Assembly: GCA_024762935.1 (NCBI GenBank)
Contig: JANTGK010000003.1
Span: 1-60,517 of the forward strand
Direction of reading: 5' to 3'
DNA: 60,517 bases
Origin: Candidatus Peregrinibacteria bacterium
Lineage (GTDB): Bacteria; Patescibacteriota; Gracilibacteria; CAIRYL01; GCA-016699755
Positions 38,257 through 48,239 of this stretch are shown piece by piece. The position numbers and the translations under genes were made by a program. How positions within the stretch are numbered: position 1 is the stretch's first letter; every line of letters begins with the position of its first letter. A model generated the notes under the pieces. It was not told where the DNA came from. It saw nothing but the letters and a program-made list of their open reading frames with translations, and searched no databases.

Positions 38257-41151
38257 TTACCTCCTCTCCCCTACTATTCCCACCTCAAATCCATCACGAT
38301 TGTCAGGAAAATATCCATGAAGAAGCGTATCTGGTGTCCCAAAGGTCTCTTCCTGACAAGCACCTTCAGTAATATCAAAAAAGAGTGGAGATATTTTTAA
38401 TCGCTCCCCATCCCCCTTCCATTGAAAGCGGGACATAATCACCTGAGGATCGACAATTTCGAGTTGGTAAAATTTCTGCTCGTCTATCAATTGTGAAGAA
38501 AGCTCACTATCAACAAGCGCACTCTCTTTAGATGTGAGACCAAGTTGCTGGGCAAGAAAGACTGAATACTGAGAAATATCAGTTGATTTTATACAACTGC
38601 GTGCCATTCGATTCCCACCTATCGAATCAAGAGATTCATACCGATAGTATATGGGGGATTTCTCCCCAACGGGGAGTCTCCATCCTTCTTCTCCATCTGA
38701 AAATCTCTCTGAAACTCGCGTTATCCGAATATCAGAGAATTCTGGCTGCAAGAAGACCTCCTTTTCCATATCTAAGATGATTGCCGGTGTGGAATAGCCA
38801 TTTGCGTAGACTGTATTCCACTGACAAATATCCCGCGGAGAATGAGTACCATCTCCATTGTCATAAAAATTCTTTCGCATTTCCAATTCATCTTCTTGAG
38901 CAATAAGACACTCATTTGCGACTGTGTCTCCCGTCCAGAGTTGTAAGACTTTCAAAAAATCAGATGACCAATATGTCTCACTCTGTGAAGAAGGAATCAG
39001 TACTTGTGCATCAGAGGAAACCCCAGTAGAAAGCAAAGCGATATTATTGATTTCTGAAACAACATGGAGAGGAACAGTATCTGCATTTGAGGTTTGCACA
39101 TACGAAATAGTTACTGAGTCCCCCGGACTAAGAGCATTCAAACTCACCCCTTCTCCCCACAGAAACCCGTTGCATGTTGCCCCTCCCGGACAATCAGTCG
39201 CATATTCGCGTGGAGCACTTAATGATCCTCCATCTGATGGCGGACTTACTGTATCAAGAACAGTGACATCACCAGTCGTATTGCCATCATTTGTGACAAC
39301 AATATGATAGTACACATCAGTACCATCTTCCGCCTCAACCGAATGAGAATATGTTACTCCGTCTAGTGAAACTTCTTTTGTCACGGAAAAATCTGAAAGA
39401 GCTGGATCAACAGTAATGGTGGCTTCACAAGAGCTATTTCCTCCTGAACCACTGACGGAAAGAACATATGTTGTTGTTCCAGATGGAGTGACACTCTCAG
39501 AACCACTGGGGAGAGTTACTGACCCAATTCCATTATCAAGAGATGCAGAGGTAGCATCTGTCGTCGTCCAAGAAAGATCAACGGTATCTCCATCAACAAT
39601 TTGGCTCGGATTTGCTGTGAGAGTACATGTCGGCGGAGAAGCTGTAGTAGCCTTTTTTAAACAAATCCGTTTTACATGAACACTCTCAGTATCCAATGCA
39701 ACAAGAGTGACATGATTATTCCCAGCAGCATACGAAAATGTTCCAATATGATCCTGTCGACGACTCAAAAATTGTTCGGGTGGGCCGGTATACCAACTAG
39801 GGATTATATCATCATATGATGCAACACCTGTCTGTGTTCCGACTCGGAAAGAACAATCCTCATGTGTTCCCCAACTCAGCCCTCTATGCGGCTGGATAAT
39901 CGTGTCATACTCTCCTCCTTCTGGAACATAAATGTTGATAGTGTGTTCTATATGACTCCAATCAACCCCCATATCAACATCATAGTTATAGTCACCAGTA
40001 CATATACCCTCATCAAGGTCCCAATATCCACCACCTGCATTTGTTTGCATATCCCCATTGCTATTTGGTGCAACTGCTCCGCTTGTGTAAGGGAGAATTT
40101 CATCAAGAATATCTTTTGTTGGAAGAACACACTCAGGTTCATTACATGAAATAGTCTTCAGAATAAGACTCAAAATAGTATCAATGGCTGACTCTCTTTC
40201 AGCACTGCCCGACTGGTTCTCCATTACATCCCCAATAGCACTGAGAATTTCTTGGATGTCTCCAGAGTATGCTTCACCCGATATTGCTGCTTGAATTGAA
40301 GCAGTTGTGATCTCATCCATAGGAGTCTCCGCATCTCCATATGTACCGAGGAGATACTGTTTTAATGTCTCAATAACCAGTGATTTCAGAGGAATTTGAG
40401 CCAATTCTGATGCATCGACACCCGAATCTTTCGATCCAGCATACAAGGTATGTTGCAGTTTAGAAACAGCAATATCCTCGTTTCCTGCAAAATCAAAATT
40501 TGAACCACTCACCGTCGGAAATGCACTCGGACGAATTATATGAGCTTTTTTTAAAGGCAAAAGAGAATTTTCTTCACAGAGTATCTCGCAGTCGTCATCC
40601 GAAACATCATAGCCGATATCAACAGCAAGAGGCTGAATATTTGTCCCGATAAAAAAGTTTTGATTTGTCTCTTCAGCATTCTGTTGAGCCCAATTCTTCT
40701 GCATATGAAAAAATGCATCCACAATAACCTCCTCACCCGCCATATCCCAAAGGATATTCGGATGGATTTCCGCCCGAAAAAAGCCACTCGAATCTGCAGT
40801 AACGGTCCACAGACATGTTCCTGAACTTGGTGGTAAAAGCTTTCCAAAAGCATCTTCCTCAGGAGCAAAGAGGTATATTTGCACTTCAGAATATGGATCT
40901 GCAGTCCCCTTTACTACTACACGCTCATCTTCTGAGAGCTGGAGAATGCCTGTTGGTGAAGAAATAATTGCCCTCTGCCATTTTGAAGAATCCTCAGCCC
41001 GAATCATATACTCTCCCCTCCAATCAGAACCAGCACTCAACCCACTCACAAGATCAGTAGAGCACCCTTGTTCATCAGCAAAAGCAGCTGGTAAAACAGC
41101 AAATGCCAACAGAAAGGCGACAGAAGAGAGAAGTTTTCTCAAGAATATCAA
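38257..41151 (-). CDS. Large secreted surface protein with Ig-like and DUF11-like modules
   Basis: Signal peptide; CTLTANPSQIVDGDTVDLSWTTTDATSASLDNGIGSVTLPSGSESVTPSGTTTYVLSVSG; DVYYHIVVTNDGNTTGDVTVLDTV. Confidence 0.8.
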   Translation of the reverse strand: MIFLRKLLSSVAFLLAFAVLPAAFADEQGCSTDLVSGLSAGSDWRGEYMIRAEDSSKWQRAIISSPTGILQLSEDERVVVKGTADPYSEVQIYLFAPEEDAFGKLLPPSSGTCLWTVTADSSGFFRAEIHPNILWDMAGEEVIVDAFFHMQKNWAQQNAEETNQNFFIGTNIQPLAVDIGYDVSDDDCEILCEENSLLPLKKAHIIRPSAFPTVSGSNFDFAGNEDIAVSKLQHTLYAGSKDSGVDASELAQIPLKSLVIETLKQYLLGTYGDAETPMDEITTASIQAAISGEAYSGDIQEILSAIGDVMENQSGSAERESAIDTILSLILKTISCNEPECVLPTKDILDEILPYTSGAVAPNSNGDMQTNAGGGYWDLDEGICTGDYNYDVDMGVDWSHIEHTINIYVPEGGEYDTIIQPHRGLSWGTHEDCSFRVGTQTGVASYDDIIPSWYTGPPEQFLSRRQDHIGTFSYAAGNNHVTLVALDTESVHVKRICLKKATTASPPTCTLTANPSQIVDGDTVDLSWTTTDATSASLDNGIGSVTLPSGSESVTPSGTTTYVLSVSGSGGNSSCEATITVDPALSDFSVTKEVSLDGVTYSHSVEAEDGTDVYYHIVVTNDGNTTGDVTVLDTVSPPSDGGSLSAPREYATDCPGGATCNGFLWGEGVSLNALSPGDSVTISYVQTSNADTVPLHVVSEINNIALLSTGVSSDAQVLIPSSQSETYWSSDFLKVLQLWTGDTVANECLIAQEDELEMRKNFYDNGDGTHSPRDICQWNTVYANGYSTPAIILDMEKEVFLQPEFSDIRITRVSERFSDGEEGWRLPVGEKSPIYYRYESLDSIGGNRMARSCIKSTDISQYSVFLAQQLGLTSKESALVDSELSSQLIDEQKFYQLEIVDPQVIMSRFQWKGDGERLKISPLFFDITEGACQEETFGTPDTLLHGYFPDNRDGFEVGIVGERR

Positions 41152-41208
41152 AATATCTTATTATTGTACTATCAATAGCCATAAAATACAACTTATTCTT
41201 TATATATT

Positions 41209-42054
41209 TTATATTTTCTGCTGCATTTTTGAAGCAGACACTCTCTGACTATGAAAAAACCAAAAAAGAAAAATCCAAAGAGTAAAAACATATTGAACAA
41301 TCCACTGAATCCATTCTGGCTTAGAATACCAACCAACAAGAACATTTAGTGGGAGTCCTACTATCCCTTCTTTATGATTAAAAAGTGTTCCAGAAAGATT
41401 GAATGCCTTCTGAAAAAGGATATTTTCTGTGCCCAAATATCCAAGAGACGTAAGAGCTGAAATGCTTTCATGAATCCCATACCCCAAAAGATATCCTGCT
41501 TGAAGGATAAGATAGATGAGGGTAATTCGGAACAGACTCGTAAAATTGATTCGAACCAAAGAATACGAAACGAGCAAAGAAACCAGAAGTGCAAATCCTG
41601 CACCGATTCCAATCGAAAGAAAATTATATTTACCAGCAAGGGCAAACAAAACAATTTCGACTCCTTCACGAAGAATCAATACAAAAGAAACAAAAAAGAG
41701 ACCCCAAGAAGAAAGATGAAGGGCTGCTTTTTTTTCAATCTGTGCTTTGATTTCTTTACTATGAGTAATCATCCAAAATATAAATGTTACAATCATTCCG
41801 ACAGCAACGAGACTAAAAACTGATTCCCAAATTTTTCCGATTTCACTCGTTTTTCCCAATGCATCTGCGAGAACAGTCAACAAAAAACCAAAAATGAAAG
41901 AAAGGACAATACTCACTATTGCCCCCCAAAGAACACTCTTCCGAAGATGACGATTTTTTGTTTTTTCTAAAAAAGCGAAGAGCAGAGTAAGAATTAAAAA
42001 AATCTCAAGCCCCTCACGAAACACCATAATAACACCTGGAATAGCAATATTCAT
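41209..42054 (-). CDS. FTR1-family iron permease
   Basis: Two REGLE-type motifs: VFREGLEIFLILTLLFAFLEKT and LREGVEIVLFALAG; 7TM pattern. Confidence 0.88.
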   Translation of the reverse strand: MNIAIPGVIMVFREGLEIFLILTLLFAFLEKTKNRHLRKSVLWGAIVSIVLSFIFGFLLTVLADALGKTSEIGKIWESVFSLVAVGMIVTFIFWMITHSKEIKAQIEKKAALHLSSWGLFFVSFVLILREGVEIVLFALAGKYNFLSIGIGAGFALLVSLLVSYSLVRINFTSLFRITLIYLILQAGYLLGYGIHESISALTSLGYLGTENILFQKAFNLSGTLFNHKEGIVGLPLNVLVGWYSKPEWIQWIVQYVFTLWIFLFWFFHSQRVSASKMQQKI

Positions 42055-42056
42055 GT

Positions 42057-43214
42057 TTATACTTCAAAAAGAAAATACCACCCATACCCCACAATAAGTG
42101 CTGGGACAGCTGTATAAAGCGTTGCAAAAAAAGCAACTCGTGGTGCGAGAGCAATGGCCGGAAAAAGGGCATCGCCATCATTTGAGAGAGAGTTAGAAAT
42201 TTGAGCAGAAAATGGAACAATTCCCTGAAGATAGAGAGTCGTGAAAATAATCTGAGGCCCACATCCAGGAAGAAATCCAATGAGCGTTCCCGCAAGAGGC
42301 ATAAAGAGAACAAAACCTGAAAGAACTCCTGTGAATTCATACCCAGTCCAGTGCACCGGAAGATTAAATGAGAGGAAGGCAAAAAAGACCCACACAAAAA
42401 CAAAATTCGTATCAAAAATGACCTGTCCAAAAAACTGACGATGACTTGTTCGGTGTGTAACGAATTTTGGTGTCAGATACGAAGATGTCCCCCATAGGAG
42501 AAGTGACGTAATACCACCGACAAGTGACACAGAAAAGACAAGGGGGAAACCGAGCATTCCATCAATATCAATTTGAAATGCGTCGAAAAACTCAAAAATG
42601 AGACCTGGAATAAAAAGAAAAAGCCAAAATTGTTCACCTCGTGAAAACCGAAAAACTCCATCACAGGATGTTTCTTTTGATCCTTGATCTACTCGAAGAA
42701 AATCATATCCATGAATCCATTCCGTCAAATACCCAAAGACAATCCCAGAAATAAATCCAATCCCAAATATCAGAGCAGCATCTTGAGGTCTCTGAGAAAG
42801 CAGAAGGAAAGCCGCATCACCCATTGTTGAGGTAAGCACTGCCACCACAGACCCAAACCCCAACCGCCCTGCGACAAACTGTGTAATAACCATGATGGCT
42901 CCCCCACACCCGGGGAGAACTCCTAAAAATGCAGAAATAGGCACTTGATATTTTTTATTCTTTTGAAAAAACTGGTGAGTATCAAAATTGAAGAAATACT
43001 CTGCGCCGTAAAAAAGAAAAAGTGTAAGCCCCACAAAAATACTCACACCCAAATATGCATCAGCGAATGTTTGAAGAATGATATGAAATGTATCTCTGTA
43101 CCAAAATCCAGTAATGAAAAAAAAGATAAAAAATGTAAGCGTCACAACAAAATGAAGGTATTGATTTATATTTCGGCATCCGACACCAAGACAACTTTTT
43201 ATTTGTTTTGTCAT
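42057..43214 (-). CDS. Putative 10TM heavy-metal/manganese transporter (ArsP_2-like)
   Basis: LGVLPGCGGAIMVITQFVAGRLGFGSVVAVLTSTMGDAAFLLL and a second GFLPGCGPQIIFTTLYLQG repeat. Confidence 0.75.
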   Translation of the reverse strand: MTKQIKSCLGVGCRNINQYLHFVVTLTFFIFFFITGFWYRDTFHIILQTFADAYLGVSIFVGLTLFLFYGAEYFFNFDTHQFFQKNKKYQVPISAFLGVLPGCGGAIMVITQFVAGRLGFGSVVAVLTSTMGDAAFLLLSQRPQDAALIFGIGFISGIVFGYLTEWIHGYDFLRVDQGSKETSCDGVFRFSRGEQFWLFLFIPGLIFEFFDAFQIDIDGMLGFPLVFSVSLVGGITSLLLWGTSSYLTPKFVTHRTSHRQFFGQVIFDTNFVFVWVFFAFLSFNLPVHWTGYEFTGVLSGFVLFMPLAGTLIGFLPGCGPQIIFTTLYLQGIVPFSAQISNSLSNDGDALFPAIALAPRVAFFATLYTAVPALIVGYGWYFLFEV

Positions 43215-43219
43215 TTCTA

Positions 43220-43238
43220 ATTGATAATCGTTATCAAT
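43220..43238. promoter_or_regulatory. Fur-box-like palindrome in the divergent promoter
   Basis: ATTGATAA-TCG-TTATCAAT, perfect 8-bp arms, between the metal transporter operon and bolA-grx. Confidence 0.65.
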
Positions 43239-43252
43239 ATTGTCCTCTCCTT

Positions 43253-43609
43253 ATGACCGAAAAGCAAGAAAATAAATATTTGAAAAGTCACCTCTCATAT
43301 TCAAAAGATAAAAAATATGATACATTCATGATAATGAAGCTTGTACAATCTTTTGAAGATCACCTCCGGCAATCTTTCTCTGAAATATACGTCATCGATG
43401 AACGTGGAGATGGGCATCACATTGAAGTCATTGCTATTGATCCCCTCTTTGAAACAATGAGTCGATTAGAAAGAAGTCGGCATATTCTTAATATTCTTGG
43501 CGGATTTCAAAAAACAATTCACGCTTTAAGTATAAAAGCCTATACACCTGAACAATGGAAAGAAAAGAAATCAAATTTTCAGCCCACAAGATATGTTCAT
43601 CTCCATTAA
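43253..43609 (+). CDS. BolA-family protein
   Basis: IYVIDERGDGHHIEVIAIDPLFETMSRLERSRHILNIL...IHALSIKAYTPEQW. Confidence 0.88.
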   Translation: MTEKQENKYLKSHLSYSKDKKYDTFMIMKLVQSFEDHLRQSFSEIYVIDERGDGHHIEVIAIDPLFETMSRLERSRHILNILGGFQKTIHALSIKAYTPEQWKEKKSNFQPTRYVHLH

Positions 43610-43621
43610 TTTTTTTTACCC

Positions 43622-43933
43622 ATGACCGAATCAGAAATCATACAAATAATAAAAGACAACCCCGTAGTCCTGTTTGGAAAAGGTGAGAAGGGGGCACCCC
43701 GTTGTGGCTTTACCGCAAACATGCAGAATATATTTGATGAACTCTATCCCGAATATGTAGCCGTAAATGTACTCGGAATCGAGGGAATCCGAGATATCAT
43801 AAAAAATATCTCCGATTGGCCAACATTTCCTCAGATATTTATCAATGAAAATTTTATTGGTGGTGGTGATATTGTCACTGAAATGTATGAAGAGGGCGAA
43901 TTACAAAAACTCTTAATAGGAGAAGAGGAGTAA
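43622..43933 (+). CDS. Monothiol glutaredoxin (Grx4-like)
   Basis: NPVVLFGKGEKGAPRCGFTANMQNIF, WPTFPQIFINENFIGGGDIV. Confidence 0.93.
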   Translation: MTESEIIQIIKDNPVVLFGKGEKGAPRCGFTANMQNIFDELYPEYVAVNVLGIEGIRDIIKNISDWPTFPQIFINENFIGGGDIVTEMYEEGELQKLLIGEEE

Positions 43934-43974
43934 AATAATATTTTTCAGATTGAGTCAATCATTCTTTATACATC

Positions 43975-44538
43975 ATGAAATATCACATAATGATTATCGG
44001 GACTATTCTTCTCGTACTGAGTGGTTGCAACAGTCAGAAAAATGACACCCTTATCGATAAAGAAACAGGAGCCATCATCCATACAGAGGTCCCAAATGAT
44101 ACACTTCAAATCGATAAGGAAACAGATGTTGTTTACTTCTACCTTATTGCTCACCCAGGAAATGATATGAGTAATATCGATCAGTACCTCGAAAGAGTAC
44201 CGTTTTCACTAAAGAGTAAAATCTTCACAAAATCAGATATGGTATATCAAGCCCTAAAAGCGCTCTTTGATGTTAAAAATGAATTTCACGAAGATTCAGG
44301 ACTACAAAATGCACTCTACTCCTCTTCTCTTCGAATAGTAAAAACTGATCAAGAAGATGACACCATGGGCATATTTATCAAAGGAAGAATGAGAGGAGGA
44401 GGAATCCTCTCTGACGATTTCATAAAGCGTCAAATAGAAAAAACTATTGAGCAATATGCTGGGAATTATAAAATCTTCCTCAATGGTTCAGAAAAGGAAT
44501 GGAGATGTGCACTGGATGAAAGCGGTATATGTGATTAA
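43975..44538 (+). CDS. Lipoprotein of unknown function, possibly GerMN-like
   Basis: Lipobox LVLSGC; VVYFYLIAHPG and SDMVYQALKALFD weakly resemble GerMN domains. Confidence 0.55.
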   Translation: MKYHIMIIGTILLVLSGCNSQKNDTLIDKETGAIIHTEVPNDTLQIDKETDVVYFYLIAHPGNDMSNIDQYLERVPFSLKSKIFTKSDMVYQALKALFDVKNEFHEDSGLQNALYSSSLRIVKTDQEDDTMGIFIKGRMRGGGILSDDFIKRQIEKTIEQYAGNYKIFLNGSEKEWRCALDESGICD

Positions 44539-44571
44539 AAAGTTACGAGAAAAAAAATATATGTATCAATT

Positions 44572-45390
44572 ATGTTCACTATCATTTCTCCATCAAAAAC
44601 CCAAGATTTTAGTCGAGACTTCTCACAACAGGTTTCTGAGAAAGATTGTAGTCCTCCCTTTTTTCCTGAAGAAACAGAAGTCTTAGTAAACATGATAAAA
44701 ACAAAATCTACCAAAAACCTAGAAACTCTCATGAACATTTCTCCCCAGCTCGCAGAAAAAACCGCTGCATATTTCCAAAATTGGAACAGAGATTTCACAC
44801 AAAAAGATATATCTGTTGCGGCAAAGCAACAACAACCTTTTTCACCAGCAATTTTTGCCTTTTCTGGAGCTGTCTACAAAGCCCTAGAACATGAAAAATG
44901 GAAGAGAGATGATTTTCTCTTTGCCAATAAACACCTGGGGATTCTCTCTGGATTATATGGACTCCTCTCTCCTCTCACTTCTATAAAGCCATATCGATTA
45001 GAAATGGGAACGCGTCTCTGTTGGAAAACAGCTCAGAGAACATACGAAAACCTGTATGAGTATTGGAGAGAAAAAATCACTGACACAATGAATGCCATTC
45101 TTCAAAAAGAATCTGCTGTGATCAACCTTGCTTCACAGGAATACAGTAAGGTCATTAACCCAAAAAAACGAAAAGGGATATATATCGATGTTGATTTTAA
45201 AGTCCTCAAAAATGGAACACTAAAGACCATTGGTATTTTTGCAAAACGAGCGAGAGGTCATATGGTGAGTGAAATCATAACGAAAAGAATACAAACCCCT
45301 GAAGATATAAAAAAGTTTTCAAAAGACCATTGGAAATATCAAAAAACACTTTCCTCACCAAACACGTTTGTCTTTGTAAAAGAAATGTAA
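44572..45390 (+). CDS. yaaA: YaaA-family (DUF328) peroxide-stress protein
   Basis: ISPSKTQDF, FSGAVYKALE, HLGILSGLYGLLSPLTSIKPYRLEMGTRL, NLASQEYSKVI, FAKRARGHMVSEII. Confidence 0.92.
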   Translation: MFTIISPSKTQDFSRDFSQQVSEKDCSPPFFPEETEVLVNMIKTKSTKNLETLMNISPQLAEKTAAYFQNWNRDFTQKDISVAAKQQQPFSPAIFAFSGAVYKALEHEKWKRDDFLFANKHLGILSGLYGLLSPLTSIKPYRLEMGTRLCWKTAQRTYENLYEYWREKITDTMNAILQKESAVINLASQEYSKVINPKKRKGIYIDVDFKVLKNGTLKTIGIFAKRARGHMVSEIITKRIQTPEDIKKFSKDHWKYQKTLSSPNTFVFVKEM

Positions 45391-45400
45391 AGAAATAGTC

Positions 45401-46846
45401 CTACTGTATTTCTCGTATCTCTTTTGGGTCTTTTGCATGAAGTCGTGCCTCTTTAACATCAATGAGTCCATCATTAACGAGTTTCTGAAGGGCCTGATCA
45501 AGAGTCTGCATTCCATATCTCATTCCAGTAGAGATAGTAGAGGGGAGCTGAAAAATTTTATCTTTTCGAATAAGGTTTCTTACGCTCACTGTCCCGAGCA
45601 TCACTTCATATGCAGCGATTCTCCCCTTTCCATCCCTTCGTTTACAGAGAACCTGCGAAAGAACACATTGAACTCCTTCAGCAAGCATGGCCCTGATTTG
45701 AGATTGTTCCCCTGAGGGAAAAACATCAATAATACGGGTTATTGTATTCGGTGCACTTGACGTATGGAGTGTTCCAAAAACAAGATGCCCTGTTTCCGCT
45801 GCTGTAAGTGCCAGTGAAATTGTTTCGAGATCACGCATCTCTCCAATCATAATACAGTCAGGATCTTCTCGAAGAGCTGATTTAAGTGCCCGAGAAAATG
45901 ACTTTGTATGGGTGTTTACCTCCCTATGATTCACAAGAGATTTTTTCGATGTATGAAGTATCTCTACAGGATCTTCTATCGTTAAAATATGCCCCTCATC
46001 CTGCTCATTCATCATTTCTACAAGTGTTGCCAGTGTTGTTGATTTTCCGCACCCAGCTGACCCCGTTACGAGAATGAGTCCTTTCTTAAACTTCATAATA
46101 TCTCGAACACACTCGGGAAGATGAAGTTCTTCAAAACTCATAATTTTTTCTGAAATAATCCGGTATACCCCAACAATTCCTTTTAGAGTATCCATCGCAT
46201 TACATCGATACCGTCTTCCTTTGCTATCAACATAGCTAAAATCAACATCTTGTGTTTGTTTAAATTCTTTCCATTTTTCAGCAGTCATTGTCGCACGAAT
46301 CATTTCTTCCGTCTGTTGCTTTGTCAGGTTTGGTGCGCCGGGCAAACTCTCTATTTCACCAAAACGTCGCATTTTTGGAGGATGATTTGAAGTGATATGC
46401 ATATCAGAACCAGCATTATCACGAATATAATCGAAGAGACTCATAATCATTTGTTTTCCGACTTCTATCCGATCAGGAGGAATATCATCTGAATCTTCTT
46501 CTGTACATGAAAAATGACTTTCCTCAAGTGGGTTTTTAATATTTTTGGGAAGAGGCGGTGGAGAAAGTGATGATGACTCCTTACTGATAGGCTCCTCTGG
46601 AAGCTTCTCCTCAGCTTTCGCTAACGGAGAATCTCTTTCAACGGGAGGTTCTTCAATGGCAACGTCATCGACATTATTTTCATCTGTTTTCTGCAAATCA
46701 ATATCCTCAGCCGAAAGAGCGTCTTCCTGCAGAGAAATCGAAACCTCAAATTCCTCTTTCTCAGGAGCAGTATTGCTCTGCATAGGTGCAGGAATATGAA
46801 ATCCTTGAGAAGTATTCTGCTGAGTGTGTTGTGAGTTATCAGACAT
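45401..46846 (-). CDS. PilT/PilU-like ATPase with long acidic N-terminal extension
   Basis: VTGSAGCGKSTTLATLVEMMN, EDPDCIMIGEMRDLETISLALTAAETGHLVFGTLHT. Confidence 0.9.
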   Translation of the reverse strand: MSDNSQHTQQNTSQGFHIPAPMQSNTAPEKEEFEVSISLQEDALSAEDIDLQKTDENNVDDVAIEEPPVERDSPLAKAEEKLPEEPISKESSSLSPPPLPKNIKNPLEESHFSCTEEDSDDIPPDRIEVGKQMIMSLFDYIRDNAGSDMHITSNHPPKMRRFGEIESLPGAPNLTKQQTEEMIRATMTAEKWKEFKQTQDVDFSYVDSKGRRYRCNAMDTLKGIVGVYRIISEKIMSFEELHLPECVRDIMKFKKGLILVTGSAGCGKSTTLATLVEMMNEQDEGHILTIEDPVEILHTSKKSLVNHREVNTHTKSFSRALKSALREDPDCIMIGEMRDLETISLALTAAETGHLVFGTLHTSSAPNTITRIIDVFPSGEQSQIRAMLAEGVQCVLSQVLCKRRDGKGRIAAYEVMLGTVSVRNLIRKDKIFQLPSTISTGMRYGMQTLDQALQKLVNDGLIDVKEARLHAKDPKEIREIQ

Positions 46847-46854
46847 AAAGAATG

Positions 46855-47943
46855 TTATATGGTAGCAAGTTCTTGAAGAATCTCAGGAGGAGCAAATCTA
46901 TTGAGAAGATTAATATTCACGGCATATATAGAAGCCTCCTCATATGTAATAAGTCCTTGTTCAAGGAGTTCAATAAGTGCCTGATCTGTGGTCTTCATAC
47001 CAATATCACTGCCCCCCTGAATAGAAAGAGGTATCTGATACACTTCGCCTTTTCGCACCTGATTACGAATAGCATCATTTGCTATTAATACTTCTAGGGC
47101 AGCAACTCTTCCTCCTCCTTTTTTCTTTAAGAGTGCTTGTGCCACAATAAATTGGAGAGATTCAGCAAGCATTGCCTGAATTTGGTTTTGTTCTTCGGCA
47201 GGAAAGACATCGACAATTCGATTTACCGTTTTTGCAGCACTGGAGGTATGAAGGGTACCAAATACGAGTGCTCCTGTCTCAGCAGCAGTAAGGGCCAAGG
47301 ATATCGTCTCGAGATCACGCATTTCCCCCACGAGAACAATATCCGGATCTTGTCTCGTCACCGCTCGTAAAGAAGCAGAAAATGACGCTGTATGTTTTTT
47401 AACCTCTCTATGGGAAATAATACATTTATTGGGAGTATGGACAAACTCAACCGGGTCCTCAATAGTAACAATATGCCCCTTTCGCTCCCTATTAAAAAGA
47501 TCGACGATGGCAGCGAGTGTTGTTGATTTTCCACTTCCTGTTGGACCTGTCACAACGACGATTCCCTTCTTGAGATTTAATATTTTTCTGAGACTATCAG
47601 GAAGACCGAGTTTTTCAAAAGGAATGATTTCATTGGGAATAATTCGAAAAACAGCATTTACACCCTTTGTCGTAAAGAAGGTGTTCACACGAAATCGGGC
47701 AATATTTGGTATTTCGATTGCATAATCAAGATCACGCTCTGCTCGATAATGTGATTTTTTTTCTGAGTCCATTGTTTGTTCCACAAGTGCAGAAGCCATT
47801 TCATAGGTCAAAACAGGATACTTCTCTTGCACTACCATTGTTCCACTGACACGAAATCGAGGTTTCTCTTGAGTACTAATATGAATATCAGATGCTCCTT
47901 GAGCATTTGCTTCGGTCAGGAGAGAAAAAATATCAAAATCCAT
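46855..47943 (-). CDS. pilT: PilT-like twitching motility ATPase
   Basis: VTGPTGSGKSTTLAAIVD, RQDPDIVLVGEMRDLETISLALTAAETGALVFGTLHTSSA. Start placed at MDFDIFSLLTEANAQGASDIHIS. Confidence 0.92.
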   Translation of the reverse strand: MDFDIFSLLTEANAQGASDIHISTQEKPRFRVSGTMVVQEKYPVLTYEMASALVEQTMDSEKKSHYRAERDLDYAIEIPNIARFRVNTFFTTKGVNAVFRIIPNEIIPFEKLGLPDSLRKILNLKKGIVVVTGPTGSGKSTTLAAIVDLFNRERKGHIVTIEDPVEFVHTPNKCIISHREVKKHTASFSASLRAVTRQDPDIVLVGEMRDLETISLALTAAETGALVFGTLHTSSAAKTVNRIVDVFPAEEQNQIQAMLAESLQFIVAQALLKKKGGGRVAALEVLIANDAIRNQVRKGEVYQIPLSIQGGSDIGMKTTDQALIELLEQGLITYEEASIYAVNINLLNRFAPPEILQELATI

Positions 47944-48239
47944 AAATGGGAATATGTTCACAATAGTATATCGTAAAATATGTTCTAACACAATTAAAAT
48001 AAATGTAAATACATCTCCTGCATGAATACAAAAAGACAATCTCAAGGAATCATTCTGTACAGAATAATGCTCTCAAAACATGCAAGAAACATAGGCATGG
48101 TGGAGCACCCTTCTTGGAACCATACACACTCTCAATCCTAACAATGATTAGAAAAGGACATGGAGAAAAAATAGTTTTTGGAAGGATTCAAAAAGTAAGT
48201 TTTAGAAATTATTTTACAATGTAGAATTCAAAATTTCTC

